From: Magicicada septendecula
Taxonomy: Eukaryota; Arthropoda; Insecta; Hemiptera; Cicadidae
Length of the DNA stretch: 64,000 bases
Assembly (NCBI GenBank): GCA_034769895.1
Contig: CM068368.1
Coordinates: 690,943,877-691,007,876, forward strand
Reading direction: 5' to 3'
Shown here: piece after piece, positions 29,730-40,199 of the stretch
Layout: each line of letters opens with the position of its first letter
Position numbering within the stretch: the first letter of the stretch is position 1
Translations under genes and position numbers: made by a program
Notes under the pieces: generated by a model
The model's input: the letters and a program-made list of their open reading frames with translations, nothing else
What the model was told of the DNA's origin: nothing
Database searches by the model: none

Positions 29730-30850
29730 ATCAATCTCACCTACCAGCTCAATATAAGCTATATAACAACATTCTTTTCAAATTAATAAGACATGATTGG
29801 AAAATTGTGTTGACTAACGAGATGTTATTTAAACTGATAACACCAACTCATGAGAGCTTAGATCATGCCTCGGCATTAAAATGTTATTTATCCCTTAGAG
29901 AAGATTTTACAATCAACAACATGTTTAGAAAAATTAAAAATGAATTGAAGAAATGTTATGATTGCCAGACTGCTAAGCAACCTAATATTCACACATATGT
30001 GGAAATGCAAAGTATACAGAAGGAGGCGAAAGGGAGTTAGTTGCAGTGGACTTCTTAGGGCCATTACCACGATCAAGTCGGGGGGTTAAACACATACTAG
30101 TATGTATAGACGTGTTTACTAAGGCAGTTCATCTGTATCATATTATGCGACCCACAACGAAAGCTGTCCTAAAAAATTCTGTTACAAAAATATATTCCAA
30201 ATATGGTAAAATGAAGAGGATTCTTAGTGATCAAGGAGTGCAATTTCAAAGTGATGTATGGAATAGAGTATTAAGGGAAAATGGAATCCAACGCATACTC
30301 ACATCCATCAGACATCTACAGGGAAATTTAGCCGAGAGAGTGAATAAAGAATTGGGTAAGAACCTACGTATTTACTGCCATAACCAACAATAAATGGACA
30401 GAATATTTACCATTCTTTGAAAAAGCCATTAATGATAATTATAGTGAAGCAACGAGCTACACACTGACAGAGATTGAACAAGATCGTCAACCCGACATAT
30501 TTTGGAAGCGGTATGTTCACAAACCTGCTAATCAGAACTTACCGGTGCCTTTAAGCATTAAGATTGAACATGCTAAAAGAAGAAGAATTGAAAAAGGTAA
30601 TAAGAGAATAGAAAGATTCAACAGAACTCACAAGTAGCAGAAATTTAATGGTGGAGAGAGAATATTATTAAAAACAAATCCAGTTAGAAAACGTATTGAC
30701 AATACTGCTAAAAAATTCTTCAGATTGTATGATGGACCTTACACTTTGCAAAGACAAGTTGGCAAACAAACTTTCATTGTATATGATGACACAAGACAGA
30801 GAGAAATAGGCAAGTACCATGCGAGCTCTGTAAGGAAATTCTACGAATGA
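29726..30850 (+). pseudogene. Integrase region of the TIR fossil
   Basis: + strand pieces show an HHCC-like zinc region (HESLDHASALKCY; CYDCQTAK), a DDE core (VAVDFLGPLP; LSDQGVQFQSDVW; GNLAERVNKEL) and a C-terminal GPY-like stretch (RLYDGPYTLQRQVGKQ). This is the retroviral/Ty3 integrase fold, shared by Ginger transposons and Polintons. Reverse transcriptase, RNase H and gag related to it are not seen in the neighbourhood. It is broken. Confidence 0.7.
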
Positions 30851-31179
30851 ATAAATAGATCACTGTGACAGTTAACGGTGAACCCACTTTAAAGTGGATA
30901 CTACGAAACCGTGCACCAAGTTAACATGTAGGGGAGGGGAATCTTTTGTTCAGCTCACCTCACATAAGGATAAGGGTAAAGTTATTATTCGCATTGAAAA
31001 GCATTATTCATAATTATGAGCATAATTAATGTAAATAAATATTGTATTAGTAAAATGTACTATACAATTTTGTCTAATGTAAAAGGTAAAAATTTAATAA
31101 ACAAGTTTATTACATTTTTTTATTAAGCAGGGAAATAATGCAACAGTATGAATGTATATGGCACTGTGCATTGCACAAT

Positions 31180-31426
31180 TAGTTAAGATAATTTGTGTAA
31201 ATTAAATAAATAATCAATATTGTCAGGATTATAATAATTCAGATAGAAAGCTGTAAGGGGTACAATGAATTTGCATGCTTGAACAGGTAGGTCACGCCAC
31301 GCACAGCTGCGTCTGTGTACACGTGTATCTTACGTGTGTGAGTGCAGCCAGTTAATTCCTGCAAAGCATCACCCCTAAATAAACGTTAATAAATATATAA
31401 ATTATTTAAATTGTGATAAGTGTTGC
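31180..31426. repeat. Right terminal inverted repeat of the integrase fossil
   Basis: Inverted partner of 26457-26720. Its outer end runs into the terminal bases of Penelope copy D (which starts TTGCTGAGTTAAATTCTTGG), leaving no independent flank. Confidence 0.65.
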
Positions 31427-33055
31427 TGAGTTAAATTCTTGGATTTCGTTGTCCATGACGTGTCCGTTACTTAACTAAATACAACTATTATATTAACGAC
31501 TCAGAACACAAAGTTTTTTATAAGTAAAAACAAAGTTTTACCTTAAAACCTGAACCGGTTTTCACCTTTAAAAGGCTTCTTCAGAGGCTGCCGCTGGTAG
31601 CGCTGTCCGTCCTGTTGTGGGCGACGGAATCAAATTTCGAAACATTGATGTTGTGTATGTGGGGTGAGATATGTTCGAATAATGCGTGCGATTTGAATTG
31701 TGTCTGTTCGTTTAGGATGTCGTTTTTATTTGTTTTCGTGTGTTTGTATATTTCCAAGTGTTCTAGAGTGTCTAGTTTTCGGCCTTTTGTGTGTACGTGT
31801 AGAATGTTCATGTTATTGTCAATGTTTTTGTATGTGTGGTTTGCTTCAATGAGGTGGTTTGCAAAGGTTGATTCTGTAGTGGAGTGGAGTGCCTTTGTGT
31901 GTTCAATGTATCTCTGTTTGAAGCTACGTCCTGTCTGGCCTATGTAGAATTTGTTGCAATTTGAGCAATTTAGCTTGTAAACACCGGGTAGATCGAATTT
32001 TTTTTGTGCTTTGTGTGTGTGTTTTGATAGTGTGTGTGTTCTGTTTTGTTAGTAGTTTTGTAAGCGATCCTGTATCCTGCTTTTTTGAATTTGTGGGCTA
32101 TTTTTTCAGTTTATTTGTTGATGTATGTTAGTGTTAGGAATTTGTTGTTTTCTGTCTTTGTCTGTTGTTTGTTTTGTGTTTTGTGTAGGAGTTAACTGAC
32201 TATTGTTCTGCCATATCCGTTAGATTCTGCTAGATATTTTATCGTGTTTAGTTCGTCTTTGTAGTCTTTTTCATCTAAGGGGATGTTGTTAAGTCTATGT
32301 ATCATGGTTCTGAAGGCAGCTAGTTTGTGTTGTATTGGGTGATTGGAGGAGTTGTGTATTAGTGTGTCAGTTGTAGTTGGTTTTCTGTATATACTGAATT
32401 TGTGCCTGTGTTCTAGTTTTGTGGTGGAGAGGTCTAAGAAGTTTATGGTATTGTTGTGTTCGTATTCGGCAGTACACATTATGTTTTTATGTATTTTGTT
32501 ATGTGCGTTAGTAACTATTCACATTGTCTTTTGTTTCCCCTGTATAGTATTAGAATGTCATCAATGTATCTGTGTCAATATAGTATTTTATGTGAGTGTC
32601 TGTCATTGTTTGTAAGTATTTTTGTTTTTTCTAAGTGTTGGAGGAAGACTTCTGCTAGAATGCTGGATATGGGGGAGCCCATGGGTAGATCATCATTCTG
32701 TGTGTAATATTTATTGTTATAAGTAAAGTAGTTTTGTTTTGTGATAATGTTCAGAGTTTCTGTTATTTCGTTGATAAGTTTGTCTGGTGTGTTGTTCTGT
32801 TTGAGATGGGGATGTTTGTGTACAGGTTTTTATGTCAAAGGAGGCTCATGTGGCATTATGGGGGATGTGTAGGCCTATGTCTTTTATTTTTGTTACTAGG
32901 TCTGTGTTGTTATTTACTGCAATGTTGTTGTTAGTTGTGTGTGTTGTCTGATAGTTTTGTCTAGATATTTTGCGAGTTTGTGTGCAGGTAGTTGATAATG
33001 GGGCGGATTGGAATATCTTCTTTATGGATTTTGGGAAGCGCTTGGAGGGTAATAA
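31427..33055 (-). mobile_element. Penelope-like element copy D
   Basis: Minus strand, from the terminal region at 31427 through ribozyme, GIY-YIG region and RT (YVDD region near 32560) to a point within the RT N-terminal part (LPKIHK-coding region near 33030), where it switches to the inverted copy E. Several breaks in the coding region. Confidence 0.88.
31541..31592 (-). ncRNA. Candidate hammerhead ribozyme core, Penelope copy D
   Basis: Minus strand: CTGAAGA (31578-31584), stem II GCCTT-TTA-AAGGT, GAAA, hairpin ACC-GGTTCA-GGT, TTTTAAGG. It keeps the CUGANGA and GAAA elements, with position 7 of the core changed relative to B and C, a position free to vary in hammerheads. Confidence 0.5.
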
Positions 33056-35000
33056 CACAAAACATCGCACAAAGAACATAGGCTACATAAAATAATCCAT
33101 AAAACAGTTATATAAGAAAAAAGACGCTTTCAAACGCAAAGCACTAACGCTACACCTACAGATCGCCAACATATACGGACACAATTACATGACTGAACTA
33201 ATACATCACGCAAATGAATGGACAAAAAAACAAATACATAACATACAGACTAAACACGAGAGAAAAATAAAAAACCTGACACCAATCAACACAAATATAA
33301 TTACCTCACACAAATTCTACTGTACAGTACAGTAAACCTCACGAACGTCACGATCACTAAAAATGAACAAACACTCCTTGATAAAGGCCTAAAACATAAC
33401 ATACATTACAAACAAAACAACCAAACACTAACAAAACTCATAGTTGACACTGAAACAAATATACAAAACACAGCACCAGAACATCAAGACACACTATGAC
33501 ATAATATAAACAATATAATAGGAGCACATAAGACACCAGACAACAAGAACCACAACTCAGAAATACATACAGCCATCAAACTGAGGGAAAAGGCACACAA
33601 ACACAACATCACATTTGTAAAAGCAGACAAAGGCAACACGATTGTAATCATCTCCACAGACAACCTACACAAAAAAGTACAAAACTTCATGGAACAGAAC
33701 AACATCACAGAACTAAAACACGACCCCACCGACAGTACCAAAACACAGTAAACAACTAGTCAACAAAGCCAAACACATAATGACACACAAACAAAAGCCC
33801 TACATGAAACAAATCCGACCATCAGCCCCTACCCTCCAAGCGCTTCCCAAAATCCATAAAGAAGATATTCCGATCCACCCCATTATCAACTACCGTAATG
33901 CCCCTGCACACAAACTCGCAAAATATCTAGACAAAATTATCAGACAACACACACAACTAGACAACAACATTGCAGTAAAAAACAACACAGACCTAGTAAC
34001 AAAAATAAAAGACATACACATCCCCCATAATGCCACATTAGCCTCCTTTGACATTAAAAACCTGTACACAAACATACCCATCTCTGAAACAATCACCATC
34101 CTACAAAACAAACTAAAACATAACAACACACCAGACGAACTTATCAATGAAATAACAGAAACTCTGAACATTATCACAAAACAAAACTACTTTACTTATA
34201 ACAATAAATATTACACACAGAATGATGGTCTACCCATGGGCTCCCCCATATCCAGCATTCTAGCAGAAGTCTTCCTCCAACACTTAGAAAAAACAAAAAT
34301 ACTCACAAACAATGACAGACACTCACATAAAATACTATATTGGCACAGATACGTTGATGACATTCTAATACTATACAGGGGAAACAAAAGAGAATGTGAA
34401 CAGTTACTAACGCACATAAACAAAATACATAAAAACATAACGTTTACTGCCGAATACGAACACAACAATACCATAAACTTCTTAGACCTCTCCACCACAA
34501 AACTAGAACACAGGCACAAATTCAGTATATACCGAAAACCAACTACAACTGACACACTAATACACAACTCCTCCAATCACCCAATACAACACAAACTAGC
34601 TGCCTTCAGAACCATGATACATAGACTTAACAACATCCCCTTAGATGAAAAAGACTACAAATACGAACTAAACACGATAAAATATCTAGCAGAATCTAAC
34701 GGATATGGCAGAACAATAGTCAGTTAACTCCTACACAAAACACAAAACAAACAACAGACAAAGACAGAAAACAACAAATTCATAACACTAACATACATCA
34801 ACAAACAAACTGAAGAAATAGCACACAAATTCAAAAAAGCAGGATACAGAATCGCTTACAAAACTACTAACAAAACAGAACACACACTATCAAAACACAC
34901 ACACAAAGCACAAAACAAATTCGATCTACCCGGTGTTTACAAGCTAAATTGCTCAACTTGCAACAAATTCTACACAGGCCAGACAGGACGTAGCTTCAAA
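33056..35000 (+). mobile_element. Penelope-like element copy E, cut by the LTR array
   Basis: + strand, head-to-head with copy D. It starts in the N-terminal coding region (AATAACACAAAACATCGCAC, the reverse complement of part of copy B near 24780), runs through a well-preserved RT and into the GIY-YIG domain, and stops after CGTAGCTTCAAAC at about 35000, where copies B-D continue CAGAGATACATTGA. The array LTR begins 7 bp later. Confidence 0.9.
33780..34727 (+). CDS. Penelope-like reverse transcriptase, copy E
   Basis: A 315-codon open frame with LPKIHK (residues 22-27, the Penelope/telomerase-like RT start motif), motif A FDIKNLYTNIPI (90-101), motif B LPMGSPISS (151-159), motif C YVDD (191-194) and the FLDLS and FSIYRKPT blocks that follow in Penelope RTs. 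Catalytic aspartates are present in motifs A and C. The frame ends before the endonuclease, so the copy cannot be complete. It is the best-preserved RT in the window. Confidence 0.85.
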   Translation: MTHKQKPYMKQIRPSAPTLQALPKIHKEDIPIHPIINYRNAPAHKLAKYLDKIIRQHTQLDNNIAVKNNTDLVTKIKDIHIPHNATLASFDIKNLYTNIPISETITILQNKLKHNNTPDELINEITETLNIITKQNYFTYNNKYYTQNDGLPMGSPISSILAEVFLQHLEKTKILTNNDRHSHKILYWHRYVDDILILYRGNKRECEQLLTHINKIHKNITFTAEYEHNNTINFLDLSTTKLEHRHKFSIYRKPTTTDTLIHNSSNHPIQHKLAAFRTMIHRLNNIPLDEKDYKYELNTIKYLAESNGYGRTIVS

Positions 35001-35006
35001 CTGTCA

Positions 35007-36041
35007 TGTTTCCTACGATTTAATTAATTACAAAATGATCTTAAACTCCCACTTACCTTCTATTTGTCACTCTCTGGCCAGATCGTCTAGTGGTGTAACC
35101 CTATTTCGTATAGCGAATTTACCAGCACAGAAAATGAATTTAGGTACTTGAAATGATTATTCTAACACACATATATATCAAGTGAAATAATGTAATGGAT
35201 TTATTCTTTTTAATACATTTCTTTATATTCTCTCTTTTCAAATTTCTACTCTTTATCTTTTCTTTGAACAAATACTGATGCTAATGTTACATCGGAAATT
35301 TAATATAGCTTTCCTACTCTAGTTAGCTTAAATGTTTCTTTCTTATATCTATAGATAAGACAGCCCAGTATCTGCACATTCTCTCATTCACACCCATACT
35401 GGTTTAATTTAGCGCTTTTTTTTAAATTTAAATTCTCATAATTAAATTGTGTAATATACGGTTACGTGGTATCGGCGTCCCTGCAAGTCACTTGTTGATC
35501 TCGAGAAATTTTGTTCGCTTTTGCCCGAATGTTTCCCACTGTTAATTTTGAGTACTTTAATTCGTTTTAGTCACTGTTAACTGAACTCATACTCTTGGTA
35601 TAACTCCGTGTTTTGTTATTCGTTCACATTATAAAATTTTGAAGATATTAAACTAAAGTTTAGGCTCACGCCTATGTGTTCACCTGGCCGGGGAAAGGTT
35701 TCTTAGTCGACTCATTTTTAACTATTTTCCCATTTTAATAATAGATAAAACTTTGCCCGGCCGGCGACGCACACCACTAATCGCGTCCACTGCCTTCAGA
35801 TGTTAATAGTCGACTCCCCTTGTTTTCCGCGCGCCGGGCCAGAAAGAATGTACCAGTTCGTGCCGTTAGCGTGAGAAACTTGGCCGACTGTGTGCGCGGT
35901 TGAAAGCGCGGACGCGCCCTCCACATACCAATGCCAATACACACCCGTCTCGACGCTACAGTCTCTTCACCGTAATTTCTTAGTTGCAAATAATATTGAA
36001 ACGATTTAACTTCCAAAGCCCTATAGGTCTGTACCGTTACA
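35007..36041 (-). repeat. Array LTR 1
   Basis: First LTR, 1,035 bp. Its first bases after TGTTTCCT differ from all later LTRs, as expected at the array's outer edge. Near the 3' end in element sense lies a consensus splice donor, GAAG|GTAAGT (about 35052-35062). The GC-rich half (35700-36030) is probably U3/promoter. LTR subtype A. Confidence 0.8.
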
Positions 36042-37426
36042 ATACCCCCCCCCAATGATAGATCTTCTGCCGAAACAGAAGAACTCTCATTGCTAAACCC
36101 CTAAGAGGATCGGTGAGGATATGGCGCTAAAAACCCCCCTTTAACACTTTACACATTATGGGTAAACTACCCCCCTAGCTAGGCGACCATGGCTGCACCT
36201 GAACGAGATTACTGGACTTCTCTATTCGAGATCCCAACACCATAAAATCAGACCGATACTCACCATAGTACACCCAACCTTCCAACATTCCGCCCATAAA
36301 ATCAACACCTTGGCCTTATACCATACCAAATCCTCAACCGATATGTTCCCCCTTACATGCATACTGGGTTGCCTTTAGCAAAATACTTGGTGCACACACA
36401 TTTCATTATCGATTATATATTACATCCATTTACATTAAAATAAACTTCACAAGCATTCTATAATTGCTTCTACACAAAGTAATTCTCCCTTTCCGAACAA
36501 CAAAATTTTTTCTGATATTATTTCAAATGAAATTCAATTAATTAAATTTTATTCCACTAGTAAAAACAATCTAGGTCTATGATCAAAACTCACTTCCACG
36601 TTAGTCTACTTTATTTCTTTCCATTCCTTAATTCATTGCAAATTTTAAAATTTTCCAAAATTGTCCAAAATCTTTCAAATACATTTACTTTATTCTTCTG
36701 ACATTACTCACACTTATAATAAACAAATAAATGATATAATATACAATACAACAACAAACAAATTTATTATAATAAATTTATAATAAACAACCTATTTCTA
36801 CCGTAAATTCAAAAATAGCTACACTTGATTACAAAGATAACATAAGAAATACATCATGAATCAGCTGACCTCTCTTCCACTGATAGTGAACCTCAAAATT
36901 TAACATAAACTTCTTTATTGCAACGATTTTTTTTTTCAAGAAAATCTAATTTCCAAAAAGAATTATCTTGTTATTAAAATTTATTATTCCATTCTTTACT
37001 CATAAAAAAAACTACAAATCAATTATGAGGCATATATGACATATCTAACCCCAATCATCGCTGATCTCTCTGGGTCAGGTGAATGACCTTACCCTATATA
37101 CACCATACAAAACTATAACAGGAAAAAATACACAACATATGTTCATAACTCTTACACTCTAACATAATAAAAATAATGGGACAATAAAACATAATTCTTC
37201 TACACTTGAATTAGTCTTTATACAGAGTATAAAGATATAGACATAATATAAAGACAATAGTATCTACCTAAAATATATTTTACAATACAAACATAATTAG
37301 TTTCACTATAAATTTATTTACAAATTTTTATCATTATCTTTCTGTTTACCACACTTCATTTTCTAAGTTAGCAAGGTCATCACCATAAATTAAAATATTT
37401 AAAATGTTCATTTATTGAGTTTATAT
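36042..37426 (-). other. Array unit 1, 3' non-coding region of the internal part
   Basis: In element sense this follows ORF2: an AATAAA hexamer 11 bases past the ORF2 stop (37411-37416), then about 1.3 kb of AT-rich sequence, a less AT-rich block (about 36130-36400), and a G-run (9 in this unit) three bases before the LTR. The 36130-36400 block could be an eroded end of pol (a weak EDLVWYK word is visible), but this is a guess. Equivalent regions follow ORF2 in every unit. Confidence 0.6.
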
Positions 37427-38428
37427 TTAGCCTCCATCATCATGTATGAGTCTTACTTTTATATAATAATTATCGTCCTTACTCACACTCAATTCATTAT
37501 TATTATTTATATAATAGTTCTCTAATATTTCAAATTGTTCCGTAAAACCCACATAATAATTTACTGGATTATCCCACATTATTATCAAATCATAAAACCT
37601 GTCTACATCATTGATTTTGGTCTTGTCACCGTCTGTATTATTACCTATCACCCTTGAGTATTTTAATCTCTCAATTTCAAAATCATTTACTACTAATACT
37701 CCGCGTCTAAGCACAGGTAAGCATTCAATATAATTATCAATGTTATTATTATTTATTTCTGCACTATCTTCATAACAAGGTAAGTCAACAATATTACTAA
37801 CTCTCTCTCTCTTTATTTTCTCTAGTAGCTCTTCATAACTTCTAACAACATCAAATAATATTATCTCTCTTTCTCTAAATGTGAACAATTCTACCACTCT
37901 CTCACAAAACCACTCATCCTGACACCATCTCACTTTGTTTCTATCACTCCACACAAAAGGAAACATAACATTATCATAACCCATCCTGATTCTTTCAGGG
38001 AACTCATGATACATAAAAGGGGACCTACTTCGAGACACCTTGTCTCTCACATAATTACTGGAGAAAACTCTGTCCTCATAACTCATTATTGGAGTTTTTT
38101 CTCCATTTAAATCACGGGAAAAATTTGCCCTTTGTAAACCCAACCTCTCTTTAACCACTATCTTATTACTGCTCTCTCTTTCCACTAAAACTGCATCTCC
38201 ACTATTATCGTTCACTTTACTTTCTAACACATTTTTAATTATCTCGTTATCATTTGTTAACTCATTACTATAATTATCGTGATTACTCACATTGTTATCA
38301 ATCATTTCTTCATTAGTTACATTCCCACTACACTTACCGGTATTTCTTGTAACATTGTCATCATCTTTTATTCGTTTTATAGCTATCTGGAAACGTTCAT
38401 CAATACGTTTACATAATTCATTACTCAT
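37427..38428 (-). CDS. Array ORF2, unit 1 (unrecognised 333-aa protein)
   Basis: MSNELCKRIDERFQIAIKRI opens a charged helical start (about residues 1-22). An Asn/Ser/acid-rich low-complexity region follows (25-95), then a basic and aromatic region (about 100-190: RDKVSRSRSPFMYHEFPERI, WSDRNKVRWCQDEWFCERVV), a helix (EELLEKIKRERV), an NNNN patch and a final part rich in Asp, Asn and Tyr. There is no zinc knuckle, protease or RT motif. I do not recognise it; from position it could be a gag or accessory protein. The frame is open upstream of this ATG for about 45 codons, so the start is uncertain. Confidence 0.65.
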   Translation of the reverse strand: MSNELCKRIDERFQIAIKRIKDDDNVTRNTGKCSGNVTNEEMIDNNVSNHDNYSNELTNDNEIIKNVLESKVNDNSGDAVLVERESSNKIVVKERLGLQRANFSRDLNGEKTPIMSYEDRVFSSNYVRDKVSRSRSPFMYHEFPERIRMGYDNVMFPFVWSDRNKVRWCQDEWFCERVVELFTFREREIILFDVVRSYEELLEKIKRERVSNIVDLPCYEDSAEINNNNIDNYIECLPVLRRGVLVVNDFEIERLKYSRVIGNNTDGDKTKINDVDRFYDLIIMWDNPVNYYVGFTEQFEILENYYINNNNELSVSKDDNYYIKVRLIHDDGG

Positions 38429-38572
38429 AGAATCAAACTTTACACTTATGTTCTGCTCAAATTTAATATTATGTTCTTTAAGTTCTTTAAAATTGATATC
38501 ATTTTTAATATTCTGTTGTTCACATTTTATTTTCTGTTCTTTAATGTCATTACTTAAAATCTAAAATTTTTA

Positions 38573-38944
38573 TTAAAACGTTGCATCAAAACGTTTATTT
38601 ATTTTATCGAATTTTTCATCACTACTATCAAAACGTTTATTTAATACATAGAAACCACTATTTTTTACCATGTTTGCAGACATAGTTTGTATCAGGTTGA
38701 ATATATCATTCATTGACAACTCTTTTTCTTTTTTTTTTGTCACTACAGGAGTAGATTGTGCTTCTGCATTATTGATTATAATTGACCCGGTTAGGTCAGT
38801 GTTAGTTACTGATTGAACGCTCAAATCAGCTGTTGGCGTTGACTGACTTAATTCGCCCACACTTGGTGACGGGTCCATTGACCCAAGGCCACGCTCACTC
38901 ATAACTGAATCTATCAAATTGTTCTCTTTTTCGTTGTCAGACAT
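38573..38944 (-). CDS. Array ORF1, unit 1 (unrecognised about 123-aa protein)
   Basis: I chose the ATG at 38944 (AAAATGTCTGAC context; MSDNEKENNLIDSVMSERGL) over one 18 codons earlier. Acidic start, a Ser/Thr/Pro-rich middle (about residues 25-65, with SQSTPTADLSVQS), a Lys/Glu helix with MNDIFNLIQTMSANM, and a C-terminal heptad-like repeat FDSSDEKFDKINKRFD suggesting a short coiled coil. It is the first ORF after the primer-site-like sequence, where gag normally starts. ORF2 lies 144 bases downstream. Confidence 0.65.
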   Translation of the reverse strand: MSDNEKENNLIDSVMSERGLGSMDPSPSVGELSQSTPTADLSVQSVTNTDLTGSIIINNAEAQSTPVVTKKKEKELSMNDIFNLIQTMSANMVKNSGFYVLNKRFDSSDEKFDKINKRFDATF

Positions 38945-39108
38945 TTTATACTGTTCTATTAAATACTTATTAAATTTTACTTGTACTCTAACATGCACAA
39001 TTTCTCAACACCTCGTAATTTCATTTTGCGTATGTTACGTAAATTTTACGTAAGTTATTTTCGGCTTCTGCCAACCTTATTCCATTCTCTGTGCTTTAAA
39101 ATAGGCCA

Positions 39109-39139
39109 ATTTGGAATAAATACATTATTTATTCCAAAT
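39109..39139. repeat. Perfect 13-bp hairpin next to the primer-binding-like site
   Basis: ATTTGGAATAAAT, loop ACATT, then its exact complement. It adjoins 39140-39157, the primer-site-like sequence. It recurs in each complete unit, with slight changes in the one ending at 55799. Confidence 0.9.
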
Positions 39140-39157
39140 CCTGGTCATGCGGTACCA
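39140..39157 (-). promoter_or_regulatory. Primer-binding-site-like sequence of the array element
   Basis: Reads TGGTACCGCATGACCAGG on the minus strand, six bases after the LTR end. The complement ends in CCA, as a tRNA 3' end would. I cannot assign the tRNA. The same sequence lies beside each LTR start in the array. Confidence 0.55.
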
Positions 39158-39163
39158 TTCTCG

Positions 39164-40199
39164 TGTTTCCTGTCGCTTTAATTAATTACAAAATGATCTT
39201 AAACTCCCACTTACCTTCTATTTGTCACTCTCTGGCCAGATCGTCTAGTGGTGTAACCCTATTTCGTATAGCGAATTTACCAGCACAGAAAATGAATTTA
39301 GGTGCTTGAAATGATTATTCTAACACACATATATATCAAGTGAAATAATGTAATGGATTTATTCTTTTTAATACATTTCTTTATATTCTCTCTTTTCAAA
39401 TTTCTACTCTTTATCTTTTCTTTGAACAAATACTGATGCTAATGTTACATCGGAAATTTAATATAGCTTTCCTACTCTAGTTAGCTTAAATGTTTCTTTC
39501 TTATATCTATAGATAAGACAGCCCAGTATCTGCACATTCTCTCATTCACACCCATACTGGTTTAATTTAGCGCTTTTTTTTAAATTTAAATTCTCATAAT
39601 TAAATTGTGTAATATACGGTTACGTGGTATCGGCGTCCCTGCAAGTCACTTGTTGATCTCGAGAAATTTTGTTCGCTTTTGCCCGAATGTTTCCCACTGT
39701 TAATTTTGAGTACTTTAATTCGTTTTAGTCACTGTTAACTGAACTCATACTCTTGGTATAACTCCGTGTTTTGTTATTCGTTCACATTATAAAATTTTGA
39801 AGATATTAAACTAAAGTTTAGGCTCATGCCTATGTGTTCACCCGGCCGGCGAAAGGTTTCTTAGTCGACTCATTTTTAACTATTTTCCCATTTTAATAAT
39901 AGATAAAACTTTGCCCGGCCGGCGACGCACACCACTAATCGCGTCCACTGCCTTCAGATGTTAATAGTCGACTCCCCTTGTTTTCCGCGCGCCGGGCCAG
40001 AAAGAATGTACCAGTTCGTGCCGTTAGCGTGAGAAACTTGGCCGACTGTGTGCGCGGTTGAAAGCGCGGACGCGCCCTCCACATACCAATGCCAATACAC
40101 ACCCGTCTCGACGCTACAGTCTCTTCACCGTAATTTCTTAGTTGCAAATAATATTGAAACGATTTAACTTCCAAAGCCCTATAGGTCTGTACCGTTACA
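39164..40199 (-). repeat. Array LTR 2
   Basis: 1,036 bp. Mosaic: it carries the GTG-type marker of LTRs 3-5 near 39304 but the subtype A bases near 39590 and 39988. Confidence 0.8.

Larger units (their letters stand above)
26457..31426 (+). mobile_element. Fossil with long terminal inverted repeats and a retroviral-type integrase
   Basis: Sequence at 26457-26720 recurs in inverted form at about 31180-31426, for example AGGGGTGA, then ACTGGCTKMCACTCACRCAC, then GTACACA and GTGTGGCGTGA-like words, extending inward to CTGACAATATTRRTTATTTATT. The interior carries an integrase-like region (29.7-30.85 kb, + strand) plus insertions. Integrase with a GPY-like tail and TIRs fits a Ginger-type transposon; a Polinton remnant is the alternative, though no capsid, polymerase or protease gene of its own is seen. 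Broken and old. No clear target duplication, partly because Penelope copy D abuts the right end. Confidence 0.55.

Noticed and set aside
26457-31426. Calling the integrase fossil a definite Polinton
   Set aside because: No capsid, DNA polymerase, ATPase or protease gene of that type is visible between the inverted repeats.
17246-35000. Repeated terminal words as a CRISPR-like array
   Set aside because: The repeats are few, long and belong to Penelope terminal regions; no regular short repeat-spacer pattern exists, and the DNA is eukaryotic.
35085-35140. tRNA-like A-box (GTCTAGTGGTGTAACC) in the array LTR
   Set aside because: No proper B-box at tRNA spacing and no cloverleaf; not a tRNA or SINE head.
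35777-36055. Minus-strand 92-codon open frame repeated in every array LTR
   Set aside because: It lies in the GC-rich part of the LTR and crosses the LTR border and G-run; the longest versions differ only by where the G-run puts the frame. Probably non-coding promoter sequence.
38292-38564. Plus-strand 90-codon frame opposite array ORF2, in most units
   Set aside because: Hydrophobic, Ser/Leu-rich antisense shadow of the Asn/Glu-rich ORF2 and its upstream coil.
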